DNA of 64,000 bases from Agarivorans sp. Alg241-V36 (lineage in GTDB: Bacteria; Pseudomonadota; Gammaproteobacteria; Enterobacterales; Celerinatantimonadaceae): positions 1 through 64,000 of the forward strand of contig NZ_UNRE01000003.1 in NCBI RefSeq assembly GCF_900537085.1, in the 5' to 3' direction. The notes beneath the pieces are model-generated. The model did not search any database. It had not been told where the DNA came from and worked only from the letters and a program-made list of their open reading frames with translations. This document shows positions 1-8,903 of the stretch, in pieces; the first letter of the stretch is position 1, and each line of letters starts with the position of its first letter. The position numbers and the translations under genes were made by a program.

Positions 1-123
1 GCATTACTCACCCGTCCGCCGCTCGTCAGCAAAGTAGCAAGCTACTTTCTGTTACCGCTCGACTTGCATGTGTTAAGCCTGCCGCCAGCGTTCAATCTGA
101 GCCATGATCAAACTCTTCAATCA
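1..123 (-). rRNA. 16S ribosomal RNA, 5' end only (partial)
   Basis: The reverse complement reads as the universal start of bacterial 16S rRNA: the 27F primer-site region (GAGTTTGATCATGGCTCAG) at about 98-116, then the conserved GCTGGCGGCAGGC stretch and the V1 hairpin. Only about 123 bases of the gene lie in the window; the rest is beyond position 1. The mature 5' end is placed near 123 by comparison with E. coli. It is the first gene of an rRNA operon read leftwards, directly downstream of gmhB, as at the E. coli rrnH locus. Confidence 0.97.
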
Positions 124-288
124 AAAGTTTTTTCGCTCAAAGTTAAAAACTGAAATTATTACTGTTGTTACAGTGCAAGACTCCAGTTCACTTAAGCTTA
201 ATTTTTTCGCTTAAGGCCCTGTGAGTGCTCACACAGATTGCTTGATAAATTGTTAAAGAGCGTTGCTTCTTGCCGAAGCGAGGTGCGC
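124..288 (-). promoter_or_regulatory. rRNA operon leader with boxA antitermination site
   Basis: This is the transcribed leader between P2 and 16S rRNA. On the minus strand GCTCTTTAACA (251-261), followed by ATTTATCAAGCAATCTGTGTG, matches the rrn boxA antiterminator and its downstream context in E. coli. Known role: NusB/NusE loading to prevent Rho termination. The rest probably contains the 5' half of the RNase III processing stem; the 3' half lies outside the window. Confidence 0.85.
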
Positions 289-316
289 ATTCTACGCTTT
301 CCTCTGTGGCTGTCAA
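289..316 (-). promoter_or_regulatory. rRNA operon promoter P2
   Basis: On the minus strand a perfect -35 TTGACA (311-316) is separated by 16 bp from -10 TAGAAT (289-294). A GCGCACC discriminator follows. The 16-bp spacing and GC-rich discriminator are typical of growth-rate and ppGpp-controlled rrn promoters. It lies about 165 bp upstream of 16S, the usual P2 position. Confidence 0.85.
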
Positions 317-436
317 CCGCTTTTTAAAAGATTTTAAAAAGAAGTTTTTGAGCCGCTAATAAAGCCCTAGGCCTTACCAACCCTGACTTAGCCTTGCTGC
401 GCTTTAGTGCGCTGCGTGCCGTGTCAGTGGAGGTGC

Positions 437-464
437 ATTATAGGGATCGAATCTCTGCACGCAA
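437..464 (-). promoter_or_regulatory. rRNA operon promoter P1
   Basis: On the minus strand -35 TTGCGT (459-464), a 16-bp spacer and -10 TATAAT (437-442) are followed by GCACCTCCACTGACAC, almost identical to the E. coli rrnB P1 start region. An A/T-rich segment just upstream (465-485) could be an UP element. Positions 486-602 back to the gmhB stop presumably hold Fis sites, which I cannot place confidently; no gene is seen there. Confidence 0.88.
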
Positions 465-602
465 GCGTTTTTTGAAGAAAATCACAGAAACACGTTCAAG
501 TGTTCAGATAGTGAACAGCACCACTTTAAAAGGATAGCTTATTTGCATAAATCTATCCCTAAAGAGCTATTAGAAAGTAAAGGTAATAAGAAAAACGATG
601 AT

Positions 603-1157
603 CTAGTCCCGCAGAATAAACTTAGCGGCTTCATCAAGAGAAGAAATTGTAGCTGTTGCTAGGGCTTTATCTTGCTCACTCACATCGTATTGACCGCTCA
701 CCAATAATCGATTTGGCACTCCGGCATTTTTAGCCGCTAAGATGTCTGATGCTTTATCCCCGACTAACCATGACTTTTCCAAATCAATACCCAGTTCAGC
801 AGCAGCTTCTAGCAACATACCAGGCTTAGGTTTACGACAGCTACAATCTTGGCGGTAATGTTCATCACCGTATTCGCTGTGATGGGGGCAGTAATAGATA
901 CCATCTAAATCAACGCCGCGATCAGCAAGCGACCAGTCCATCCATTCGGTTAAGCTTAAAAACTGCTCTTCACTAAAGTAGCCGCGTGCGATGCCCGCTT
1001 GGTTGGTTACCACCACTAACAACCAACCTTCTTGTTTAAGTTTTTTCATCGCCTCGATAGCGCCGTCTATAAACTCAAAGTCATCTACTTGAGATACATA
1101 AGCTCGATCGTGGTTAATTACCCCATCTCGGTCCAAAAAAACGGCAGCTTGTTTCAT
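603..1157 (-). CDS. gmhB: D-glycero-beta-D-manno-heptose 1,7-bisphosphate 7-phosphatase
   Basis: HAD-superfamily phosphatase that removes the 7-phosphate from heptose 1,7-bisphosphate in cytosolic ADP-heptose synthesis for the LPS inner core. Motif I DRDGVIN lies near residues 9-15. A Cys/His zinc-loop typical of GmhB follows (CPHHSEYGDEHYRQDCSCRKPKPG), then the motif IV region GDKASDI. Length is 184 aa, normal for the family. A TTG lies one codon upstream, but the ATG at 1157 is the natural start. Its position just upstream of an rRNA operon matches E. coli. Confidence 0.95.
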   Translation of the reverse strand: MKQAAVFLDRDGVINHDRAYVSQVDDFEFIDGAIEAMKKLKQEGWLLVVVTNQAGIARGYFSEEQFLSLTEWMDWSLADRGVDLDGIYYCPHHSEYGDEHYRQDCSCRKPKPGMLLEAAAELGIDLEKSWLVGDKASDILAAKNAGVPNRLLVSGQYDVSEQDKALATATISSLDEAAKFILRD

Positions 1158-1193
1158 CAATTTATTCTTTACTCATTCAGTTAAGCGCTTATT

Positions 1194-3194
1194 CTACAAT
1201 ACAAAGCGCTGAATTTGTTGCTTGAGTTGATTGGATTTTTCTTCCAAAGACTTAGCATCATCTAAACTCGACTGCGCCTCGCTCACTGAGTCTTGGGCAA
1301 TAAGGGCTATCGTCTCCAAGGTTGAAGCTACATCGGTGGCCACTGCAGATTGTTCCTCGGTAGCTGCCGCAATCGCCGTAACCATTTCGGTAACACCTTG
1401 GGTTGTATCGATGACTTGATGAAGAGCATCTCCCGCCTTATTAACCACATTGCGGCCGTTAGAGACCAGTTCAGTGCTTTGCGACATACTTTGGTTAGCC
1501 GCCTCTGTTAAGCTACGGATTTGGTTAATAATTCGAGCAATCTCTTCGGTAGACTGGCTTGTTCGACTGGCCAGGCTACGTACCTCGTCGGCAACTACAG
1601 CAAAACCACGCCCTTGCTCGCCTGCACGAGCCGCTTCAATAGCTGCATTTAGAGCCAGTAAGTTTGTTTGTTCCGCGATACCAGCAATTACATCGGTAAT
1701 TTTTTCTACTTCTTCGCCTGCTAGATTTAACTTGGCAATGTGTTGATTGCTATCACTGACTGAACCTTCTATTTTCTGCATGATGGAAATAGTATCCGTC
1801 ACCACTTGTCCGCCTTGGGTAGCAACGTCTCCGCAGTCTCTTGCGTGGTCAGCAGCTTGGGAGGTATTTTGCGCAATTTCTCTAGCTGCCACTGACATTT
1901 CTTCAATGGCCGTTGCAGCGGAGTCGACTTTTGAGCGCTGCTCATCAAGGGCACTGCCGATGCCAGAGCTTTTATCAAACACTTTCACGCTACTTTGACT
2001 CACGTCTGCAGCGGTTTGATTCACTTCGGTTATTAAGCCTTTTAGCTGCTCAGCCATCGCATTGATTGAGCCAGTAAGTTGCCCTACCTCATCTTTAGCA
2101 CTAACTTTTAAAGCTGGTTGCGAAAGGTTACCGTCGGCTATTTGCATCGCTCGCTGATTGACTAGGGCCAAGTTCGATTTAATTTGGCGAGTTAACCAAA
2201 GCACCACCAACCCTCCAAGTAAAGCGGCGATAGCAGCACCAGCAAATACCACCAGCACCACTTGCTCACCCAAACTTTCGAGATCCTGTTGATGACCTAC
2301 TAATACACTCTGCTGCTGCATATTCCAGTCATTAAGCTGTAGTTCTATATCGGCAACTAAGGGAATCACTTCGTTAGCCATCCGGTGGTTGGCAATGTTC
2401 CAGTCAGGTGCAGCACGAATCACAAACAGCTCATCAACTAATGGGACAAAAATATCAACTAACTCGACAAACTGTTGCCAAAGCCTAGCTTGCTCCTCGG
2501 TAAATAAGTTATTTGCGGCCTCTACATCCGCTACTCGTTGTTTATGTCTGGCAAAATACTCTTGGTATTTCTCTTGCTCATACTTGTCACCCGTAATAAT
2601 AAAGCTGCGCAAGCTGGTTAAGGCATTGGCCAGTTCATTACGTGCTTCGCTCATATCCGCTAGCAAGCGCACCCGTTTTTTAGGGCTATATAAGCCAGGT
2701 TGAGAGATTTCTTCGGTGACAGCACTAGATACCTGATTCATCGCTTCTTCAGCTAAGGGGGCGATATCAAACAGCAATAAAGCGTGGGCAGGAAGGTTAT
2801 CTTCGCTATTAGAGATTTTGATTATTTGTTGCTGCAGTTCTTTTAGCGCTAAAAAGCTAGTTAAGGTTTGCTCTGGAACCGCTATATCGCTTAATAGCTG
2901 GATCTGTTCTACAGCCAAGTCTATGTTGAGCCAAGATTGCTCGAACAAATTTTGAAAATGTTCAGCCCGTTGCTTATCAGCGCCATGAATGAGATAAGCT
3001 CGAAGAGCACTAAGCGACTGCTGGAGGTGTCGTTCAATTTCTTTGCTTTGGGCGACCACGGGAACACTAACTTCAACGATTTGTCGCTCTTTCTGAGCAA
3101 TTTTATCAAGTTGAATAAACACAATAACGGCGGAACAAAACATCAAAACAGCAACGAAACCAAAAGCTGATAGCAGCTTATTCGAAATAGACAC
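1194..3194 (-). CDS. Methyl-accepting chemotaxis protein with large helical periplasmic domain
   Basis: Transmembrane chemoreceptor that would signal through CheW/CheA. TM1 is near residues 8-28. A roughly 280-residue, all-helical periplasmic region suggests a helical-bimodular (HBM)-like sensor, as in McpS; this is inference. TM2 is at about 312-335, then HAMP, then the signalling domain with the conserved hairpin tip ([20 protein letters not shown] region). It starts at GTG with AAGGGAG upstream. No terminal CheR-tethering pentapeptide is present; the protein ends QIQRFVL. It follows the hybrid kinase on the same strand after 109 bp. The ligand is unknown. Confidence 0.93.
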   Translation of the reverse strand: MSISNKLLSAFGFVAVLMFCSAVIVFIQLDKIAQKERQIVEVSVPVVAQSKEIERHLQQSLSALRAYLIHGADKQRAEHFQNLFEQSWLNIDLAVEQIQLLSDIAVPEQTLTSFLALKELQQQIIKISNSEDNLPAHALLLFDIAPLAEEAMNQVSSAVTEEISQPGLYSPKKRVRLLADMSEARNELANALTSLRSFIITGDKYEQEKYQEYFARHKQRVADVEAANNLFTEEQARLWQQFVELVDIFVPLVDELFVIRAAPDWNIANHRMANEVIPLVADIELQLNDWNMQQQSVLVGHQQDLESLGEQVVLVVFAGAAIAALLGGLVVLWLTRQIKSNLALVNQRAMQIADGNLSQPALKVSAKDEVGQLTGSINAMAEQLKGLITEVNQTAADVSQSSVKVFDKSSGIGSALDEQRSKVDSAATAIEEMSVAAREIAQNTSQAADHARDCGDVATQGGQVVTDTISIMQKIEGSVSDSNQHIAKLNLAGEEVEKITDVIAGIAEQTNLLALNAAIEAARAGEQGRGFAVVADEVRSLASRTSQSTEEIARIINQIRSLTEAANQSMSQSTELVSNGRNVVNKAGDALHQVIDTTQGVTEMVTAIAAATEEQSAVATDVASTLETIALIAQDSVSEAQSSLDDAKSLEEKSNQLKQQIQRFVL

Positions 3195-3303
3195 GAAGAG
3201 AACTCCCTTGTTTCACAAAAAAACGGTGCTGTTGTTGAAGGCTAGTCTATCTGCCTAAAGCTACAACGCATCGTGGTTTACATCCAGCAAACCTAAAACG
3301 AAT

Positions 3304-6300
3304 CTATTTAGAATATAAGCGCATATGCTGTTCGATTTCCAGCATAGTTTCACTAAGAGTTGTAGATAAGCCAGCAGCAAGCGCTATGTGCTCATCCAAA
3401 ATCGGTTGTTTTTTCAAGCCTTCTTCAAGCGCTAAACACTGAGCTTGCAAACTACTGGCGCCAAAATAGCTACTGCTAGATTTAAGCCCGTGAGCTAAAC
3501 GTATCGCATCTTGATAGCGCTTAACTGGCAAAGCTTGCAACAATTCTTCAATCATCGCCTCAGCACCTTTTTGATATTCCTGCAATAAAGCATCAAATTC
3601 GTCACCCATGCTTTCCGACAACTTAGTGAGTTCGCTTGGTGAAATGCGTTGATATTGAGTTGAAGTAAGTTCGTCGCTAGTTGCAATTAGCCTTTGCTCT
3701 GCACTCACGTTTTTAGTATTTAACCATTTACGTAGGCAAACATATAAACCCACTCGGTCAAAGGGCTTAGTCACATAGTCATCCATTCCGGCATCAAAAC
3801 AGGCTTGTTTTGCTTCCAGGCTAACGCTAGCAGTTAAGGCGATAATAGGAATGCGTTGAGCGAGGTTTTCTAATTCGCGAATAACCATAGTGGCTTCATA
3901 GCCATCCATGTCAGGCATTAAACAATCCATCAAAATTAAAGATAGTTTTGAGCCCCAACGCTTAAACAAATCTATTGCTTCATGGCCATCACGAGCGATC
4001 ATCACTTTAAGGCCAAAGCTGTCTAGCATGTGGCTAGCAACACGTTGATTAACTACCGTGTCTTCAACTAACAGCACGTGGCCAGACAACTTGCTTAATA
4101 ATGCCTGCTCACGGCTGTCGGTAACACTTACACTCAACACGTCATCTTCGACACTTTGCAAAGGTAAGTTCACACTAAACTCTGAGCCAACCCCCAACCC
4201 CGATGTGACTGATATATCACCATCCATTAAGGAGACAATGCGCTGACAAATAGCCAGCCCTAAACCAGTTCCCCCATAACGGCGAGTTGTTGAACTGTCT
4301 GCCTGAGCAAAAGGCATGAACAGATTACTAATAGATTCTTCCGCTATGCCAATGCCACTATCGGTCACTCTTACCAACACGCTTTCATCGGCACCTGGTT
4401 GTTGACTATATTCCACACTTAAATTTACCGTGCCTACTTCGGTAAACTTAATTGCATTGTTGACGAGGTTGATGAATATCTGCTGCACCCTACCCTGATC
4501 GCCAATAAACACTTTGGGTAAATGCTCGGGATAATCGAGATTCAAACTCAAATGCTTGGCTTTAGCTTGAGGAGAGAATAGCTTAACCACTTCCAACAAG
4601 GTTAAATGCAAACTAAAAGCATCTAAACGCAGCTCCATTTTACCGGCTTCTACCTTAGAGAAATCCAGTACATCGTTAACAATCACTAACAAGGCTTTGC
4701 CGGAAAGACGAACAGTATTAACGTGCTCGATTTGCTCCTCAGACAACGAGGAAGCACTGAGTAGCTGAGTCATGCCTAAAATACCGTTTAGCGGGGTACG
4801 AATTTCGTGACTCATCATGGCCAAAAAGTCGCTTTTCGCTTGCGAAGCAGCTTCTGCGTCTCGCCGAGCAATGCTTAGCTTCTGTTGGCTACGTTGGTGT
4901 TCAGCAATTTCATCATTGAGCTGCTCAGTACGGGCATCTACTTTTGCAGTCATTTGACCAATAGCTCGGGCCAATACGCCCACTTCGTCATTAGACTTAT
5001 CTGGCAAGGTCACCTGTATATTGCGTTCACCAAATAACAAAGTTGCATTGGTAATGTAACGCAATGGCGCGACAATAGTGTGGGCGAAAAACCAGCCTAC
5101 TAGCACCATTAAACCAATTACCACTGCAGCAGCAAGCAAGGCTTGTTTAGCCGCCATTTGTGACGCTGCGATAGTTTCCTCGTAATCGGCTATTTGCACC
5201 AAGTCCAAATACTCTTGATTGTTCGACGGCAGATACGGCAAGCGCTGAATACTTAGAATGTAAGAGCCAAACTTAACTACTTGCTCTGGTAGGTCTTTAA
5301 CTGGGGAATTAATTAGCTGCTTGATGCGTTGGTACTCTGAGGCTTGAAAACTAGTAGACTGCCCCCTGCCATGCTCGCTTCGCCACAACCTCTCACCATT
5401 AATATCAAACACCAATAAAGGCCCGACGGTGGTTTCAGCATGCTGGCTAGAGCGATTTGATGAAGCCTGCTGCGATACTTTAAATAGGTCATCAAGGCGA
5501 TACTCAAAAAGCCAAATAGCAGCAACGCCGCCATCGCTATGCTGCACGCTAGTTGCCAAATACCATACGCCATGGCTATTTTGTCTGATTGTTTGAGCAT
5601 GCACTCTACCTGGCAACTTTTCTGCATCTAACAGCAATGCCTTAGGCAAGGTTTGACCAATTCGCTTTCCTACTGAAAGATACTCAAATTGTTGCCCTTG
5701 GCTAACCACAATTAGGTGAGCGGCCTGTAAGGCTTTTTCTCGTTTTAGTAACTGGCGAATGTCGCTGCTTAAACGAGAATGCCAGAAATCAGGTTCTAGA
5801 TTTACGAATTGTTCGTTTACAAACTGCTGCTGTATAAAGCCATTAAGCAAGGATTGCTCAGCTAAGTGACTGAGTTCTTCATAGGCGTGTGATATTTCAC
5901 GGTCTAAACGCTCAACTTGTATTGCATTTCGTAAACTGAGTTGCTGCTCACGCTCGCTTTCTAAACTGGCAACAAAAGAAAAATAAAAGATGAGATAAGT
6001 TACCGTGACCCCAGCCACCACCAGGCAGCCACTCAACAAAGTAACGTAGGTACTTATCGAGCTTTTACTGCGTTTAAACCACGAGCGCTGTTTCCCCCTC
6101 GCCCTTTCCATTAAACGAATCAGCCGATCTTCACGGCGTCGCTCCCGCTCCAAAGCAGTCACTGGCGCGGGCGCTCGTAATTCCAAATAGCTGGCAACGG
6201 CGACTACCAAGTAACTGCTGAGCTTAATTAACGACAGAGAAAATACCGCAAAGCTGTTTAGCCCTAAGTCTTCTGACACCGGCCAAAAGTACAAAACGAA

Positions 6301-6975
6301 TTGAATGCACACACAAGCAAAAACGCCACACTCAAGCGTGCAATTTAACCAACGGCCACGCCAACCAAAATAAGCAATGGCAATGGCAAACACCGCTGTT
6401 ACTAACAATTCCAACACAGAATGAAGATGGGCTAACGCTACCTGCATGAAGGGTAATGAAACAACATAGAGAAACGCGACACTTAGGAAAGAAAATATCA
6501 CGCTGCCGATAGCCAGCACCGCTATACTCATTTTGCCGCCGTTAGCTAAGCGCTCATAACGGCTAAGTAATACCCCACAAATGAGTAACACAGCCGCTAA
6601 AAAGCCACGGGTAATCAGCCCAGACCAAACTGCTACTGTATTTGAAGATAAGGGCTGAACACTGAAAAACGAGGGATAGTTGAGAACAAAATAGCAAAGC
6701 TCTAAACCCGATACCGAGAAAAAGGCGGCGCCAAAAACCAACATCGTATAACTGTATTTTTTACGGTAAAAGCTGCGGCACATTAAACCAACAGAAAACG
6801 GCAGAATAATACTAAGAATCGCCACCACAATAGTGGCTAGCGGAGCCATTGAAGCTGAAGACTGGCGCCCCAAAAAAGCTAGGGCTACCACCAACACCAG
6901 CGAAAACAACAAGCCAATACTATGCCGCCACGCTAAATCTAGTTTGCGAAACATGCTGACGCTGGGTTTAGACAT
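3304..6975 (-). CDS. Hybrid sensor histidine kinase/response regulator with HPt domain and two sensor regions
   Basis: A 1223-aa tripartite phosphorelay kinase. Residues 15-270 hold about eight hydrophobic segments, an integral-membrane sensor I cannot assign. A basic cytoplasmic linker follows, then TM (about 312-335), a periplasmic domain (about 336-615), TM (about 617-640) and HAMP. The HisKA has phospho-acceptor H723 in SHEIRTPLN, then a HATPase with N, G1 and G2 boxes (GGTGLGLAI). A receiver has phospho-acceptor D1017 in LMDCLMPD, and a C-terminal HPt has H1162 in AHGLKSS. The catalytic architecture resembles BarA and TorS. It starts at ATG 6975, divergent from rcsF. No cognate separate regulator is adjacent. 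Confidence 0.92.
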   Translation of the reverse strand: MSKPSVSMFRKLDLAWRHSIGLLFSLVLVVALAFLGRQSSASMAPLATIVVAILSIILPFSVGLMCRSFYRKKYSYTMLVFGAAFFSVSGLELCYFVLNYPSFFSVQPLSSNTVAVWSGLITRGFLAAVLLICGVLLSRYERLANGGKMSIAVLAIGSVIFSFLSVAFLYVVSLPFMQVALAHLHSVLELLVTAVFAIAIAYFGWRGRWLNCTLECGVFACVCIQFVLYFWPVSEDLGLNSFAVFSLSLIKLSSYLVVAVASYLELRAPAPVTALERERRREDRLIRLMERARGKQRSWFKRSKSSISTYVTLLSGCLVVAGVTVTYLIFYFSFVASLESEREQQLSLRNAIQVERLDREISHAYEELSHLAEQSLLNGFIQQQFVNEQFVNLEPDFWHSRLSSDIRQLLKREKALQAAHLIVVSQGQQFEYLSVGKRIGQTLPKALLLDAEKLPGRVHAQTIRQNSHGVWYLATSVQHSDGGVAAIWLFEYRLDDLFKVSQQASSNRSSQHAETTVGPLLVFDINGERLWRSEHGRGQSTSFQASEYQRIKQLINSPVKDLPEQVVKFGSYILSIQRLPYLPSNNQEYLDLVQIADYEETIAASQMAAKQALLAAAVVIGLMVLVGWFFAHTIVAPLRYITNATLLFGERNIQVTLPDKSNDEVGVLARAIGQMTAKVDARTEQLNDEIAEHQRSQQKLSIARRDAEAASQAKSDFLAMMSHEIRTPLNGILGMTQLLSASSLSEEQIEHVNTVRLSGKALLVIVNDVLDFSKVEAGKMELRLDAFSLHLTLLEVVKLFSPQAKAKHLSLNLDYPEHLPKVFIGDQGRVQQIFINLVNNAIKFTEVGTVNLSVEYSQQPGADESVLVRVTDSGIGIAEESISNLFMPFAQADSSTTRRYGGTGLGLAICQRIVSLMDGDISVTSGLGVGSEFSVNLPLQSVEDDVLSVSVTDSREQALLSKLSGHVLLVEDTVVNQRVASHMLDSFGLKVMIARDGHEAIDLFKRWGSKLSLILMDCLMPDMDGYEATMVIRELENLAQRIPIIALTASVSLEAKQACFDAGMDDYVTKPFDRVGLYVCLRKWLNTKNVSAEQRLIATSDELTSTQYQRISPSELTKLSESMGDEFDALLQEYQKGAEAMIEELLQALPVKRYQDAIRLAHGLKSSSSYFGASSLQAQCLALEEGLKKQPILDEHIALAAGLSTTLSETMLEIEQHMRLYSK

Positions 6976-7143
6976 TACCTATATCCTTGGTAAAACATCC
7001 TAAAAGCTTTTTCGCTATTCAGCACTAACTTGAAACAACAAGCGAAACTAAGTGATGTTATAATAAACCCAGTATTATCAATAAGTACATGTCAAATTTA
7101 CCAGCTAATGACCAGCTTCAAGTATTTAAACCAAGGGAAGTAT

Positions 7144-7515
7144 ATGCGTGTTTTTCTAATAATGGTGCTCAGCGGCAGCTTGTTGGCTTGCAGCGGCAAC
7201 TACAGCTTTAACACCAATGTGGATAAAGAAAACTTTGAGAATTACTTGCCAGCCACCAGCGTAGAAATATACGACGACCAACAGATAGATCCGCTTCAAG
7301 CCGAGTATTTAGGCATAGTAGAAGGTGTAAGCTGCCAAGAGAAAGCCAACCAAGCGCCACCGCAACAAGTTGATGCGCGCAACAACCTTCGAGAGCAAGC
7401 AGCAAGCATAGGTGCCAATGTAGTCACAGTGCAACAATGCTACCCCATCGAAGAACCCGCAGCGTGCATTGCTATGCTGAGCTGTTTTGGCAAAGCATAC
7501 CGAATAGAAAAGTAA
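7144..7515 (+). CDS. rcsF: Outer-membrane stress-sensor lipoprotein RcsF
   Basis: A 123-aa lipoprotein. The signal peptide ends in the lipobox LLAC, and the mature domain has four cysteines (in VSCQ, QQCY, AACI, LSCF) spaced as in E. coli RcsF, where they form two non-consecutive disulfides. RcsF senses envelope damage and relays it to the Rcs phosphorelay through IgaA. The ATG at 7144 has an AAGGGAAG ribosome site; an upstream in-frame extension lacks one and would bury the signal peptide. Stop overlaps the trmO start (TAATG). The order rcsF-trmO-proS matches enterobacteria in mirror form. Confidence 0.88.
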   Translation: MRVFLIMVLSGSLLACSGNYSFNTNVDKENFENYLPATSVEIYDDQQIDPLQAEYLGIVEGVSCQEKANQAPPQQVDARNNLREQAASIGANVVTVQQCYPIEEPAACIAMLSCFGKAYRIEK

Positions 7516-8234
7516 TGAACTTAAAACTATCCCCATTGGGCCTTATCCATTCCCCCTATCAAGAAAAGTTTTCTGTTCCTCGCCAGCCCGGCTTGGTGAG
7601 CGCAACAACCAGTAGTTTAGTATTCAACGCTGAATTTGCTAAGCCAGACTTACTTGATGAAGTGGAACAATTTAGCCACTTTTGGTTAGTGTTTGCCTTT
7701 CATCAAAATATTCAATCTGGCTGGAAGGCAAAAGTAAGACCGCCGCGTTTAGGTGGCAATAAAAAAGTAGGTGTATTGGCATCGCGTTCATCATTTCGAC
7801 CGAATCATTTAGGTTTATCGCTACTCGAACTTAGTCACGTTGAGCGCAGCCCGAAAAAACTCGCCATGCATTTTAAAGGCGGCGATTTAGTCAACGGCAC
7901 TCCAATATATGATGTAAAACCTTATTTGCCTTATGCCGATAGTATCCCTAATGCCCAGGCTGGTTATGCACAGCAAGCGCCCCAACACCAGCTGTTAGTG
8001 ACATGGACAGACCAAGCCTTGCAACAAGCCCAGCAACTAAAGCTTGAGCAAACTCAACAGCTAGTGATAGAGCAAGTGCTAGCGCAAGATCCCCGCCCCG
8101 CTTATAAGCAAAACAAAACTGACGACCGAGAATATGGTGTGGCCTTGTATCAGTTCAATATCCGCTGGCGAATTATAGAAGTTAATAACAGTGAGCCACA
8201 GGTAGAAATTGTTTCGGTGACCCATGCAGCTTGA
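7515..8234 (+). CDS. trmO: tRNA (adenine(37)-N6)-methyltransferase
   Basis: TsaA/YaeB-family SAM-dependent enzyme that N6-methylates t6A37 of tRNA-Thr in the cytosol. N-terminal LGLIHSPYQEKF, SRSSFRPNHLGLS and DVKPYLPYAD are signatures of the beta-barrel TsaA fold, and the C-terminal DPRPAYK matches the family. Length is 239 aa. The ATG at 7515 overlaps the rcsF stop by one base and its end overlaps the next gene by 11 bases, so the three are translationally coupled. A longer frame opening at 7437 is only read-through inside rcsF. Confidence 0.93.
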   Translation: MNLKLSPLGLIHSPYQEKFSVPRQPGLVSATTSSLVFNAEFAKPDLLDEVEQFSHFWLVFAFHQNIQSGWKAKVRPPRLGGNKKVGVLASRSSFRPNHLGLSLLELSHVERSPKKLAMHFKGGDLVNGTPIYDVKPYLPYADSIPNAQAGYAQQAPQHQLLVTWTDQALQQAQQLKLEQTQQLVIEQVLAQDPRPAYKQNKTDDREYGVALYQFNIRWRIIEVNNSEPQVEIVSVTHAA

Positions 8235-8844
8235 CCCTCAGGACTATCAGCAACAGCACAAACAACGCCTAGCTTGGATGCCGTGGCTTTATTACCGCTT
8301 AAAAGCTAAACATCTGCAATGGGCCAAGCCTTGGCAGGATGATATACAACAGCGTTTGCAAGCCTTAGAAACGGTTCAAATTGGCGAAGATTGTTTTATT
8401 GCTCCCGATGCCAATATCTTTGCTGAACCCGGCCGTTTAGTTTCGCTGGGCGAAAGCTCGTTTGTTGCCGCCCAAAGCTTTTTACACGGCCCAATTACTA
8501 TCGGCGAGCACGTAGCCATAAACCATGGTTGTTCTATCGACGGCGGGCAAAAAGGTGTATGTATTGGCAACAACAGCCGCATTGCCAATGGGGTTAAAAT
8601 TTATGCCTTCAACCATGGTATGCACCCAGAGCAAGATATTTGGCGACAGAACAGCCAATCCAAAGGTGTCATTATTGGTGAAGATGTGTGGATTGGTGCT
8701 AACGCTTGCATTGTAGACGGCATCGAGATTGGCGACCATGCAGTTGTTGGTATGGGAGCTGTAGTCACTAAAAATGTGGCTAAATGGGCTATCGTTGCCG
8801 GTAACCCTGCAAAAATCATCGGCGACCGCCGTGACAAGGCCTGA
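8224..8844 (+). CDS. Hexapeptide-repeat acyltransferase (left-handed beta-helix)
   Basis: A 206-aa protein whose residues about 50-200 form hexapeptide repeats of the left-handed beta-helix fold (IGEDCFIAPDANIF, IGEHVAINHG, IGEDVWIGANACI). It ends with the maltose/galactoside-acetyltransferase-type tail GAVVTKNVAKWAIVAGNPAKII. The probable catalytic His is in YAFNHGMHP. Such enzymes transfer acetyl or succinyl groups to sugars; the acceptor cannot be told from sequence. The 11-bp overlap with trmO suggests co-transcription, but no functional link is evident. Confidence 0.88.
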   Translation: MQLDPQDYQQQHKQRLAWMPWLYYRLKAKHLQWAKPWQDDIQQRLQALETVQIGEDCFIAPDANIFAEPGRLVSLGESSFVAAQSFLHGPITIGEHVAINHGCSIDGGQKGVCIGNNSRIANGVKIYAFNHGMHPEQDIWRQNSQSKGVIIGEDVWIGANACIVDGIEIGDHAVVGMGAVVTKNVAKWAIVAGNPAKIIGDRRDKA

Positions 8845-8903
8845 CAGAGCTAAATTAGCCTGTTACAATCGCCGCAATTTAATAGCTAAATGAAAGGACA
8901 GAT

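Noticed and set aside
1194-3194. Several long plus-strand frames opposite the chemoreceptor and hybrid-kinase genes
   Set aside because: They are antisense shadows without ribosome sites, and the minus-strand proteins have clear family motifs throughout.
7030-7143. N-terminal extension of rcsF
   Set aside because: It would place the lipoprotein signal peptide internally, and the good ribosome site is at the downstream ATG 7144.
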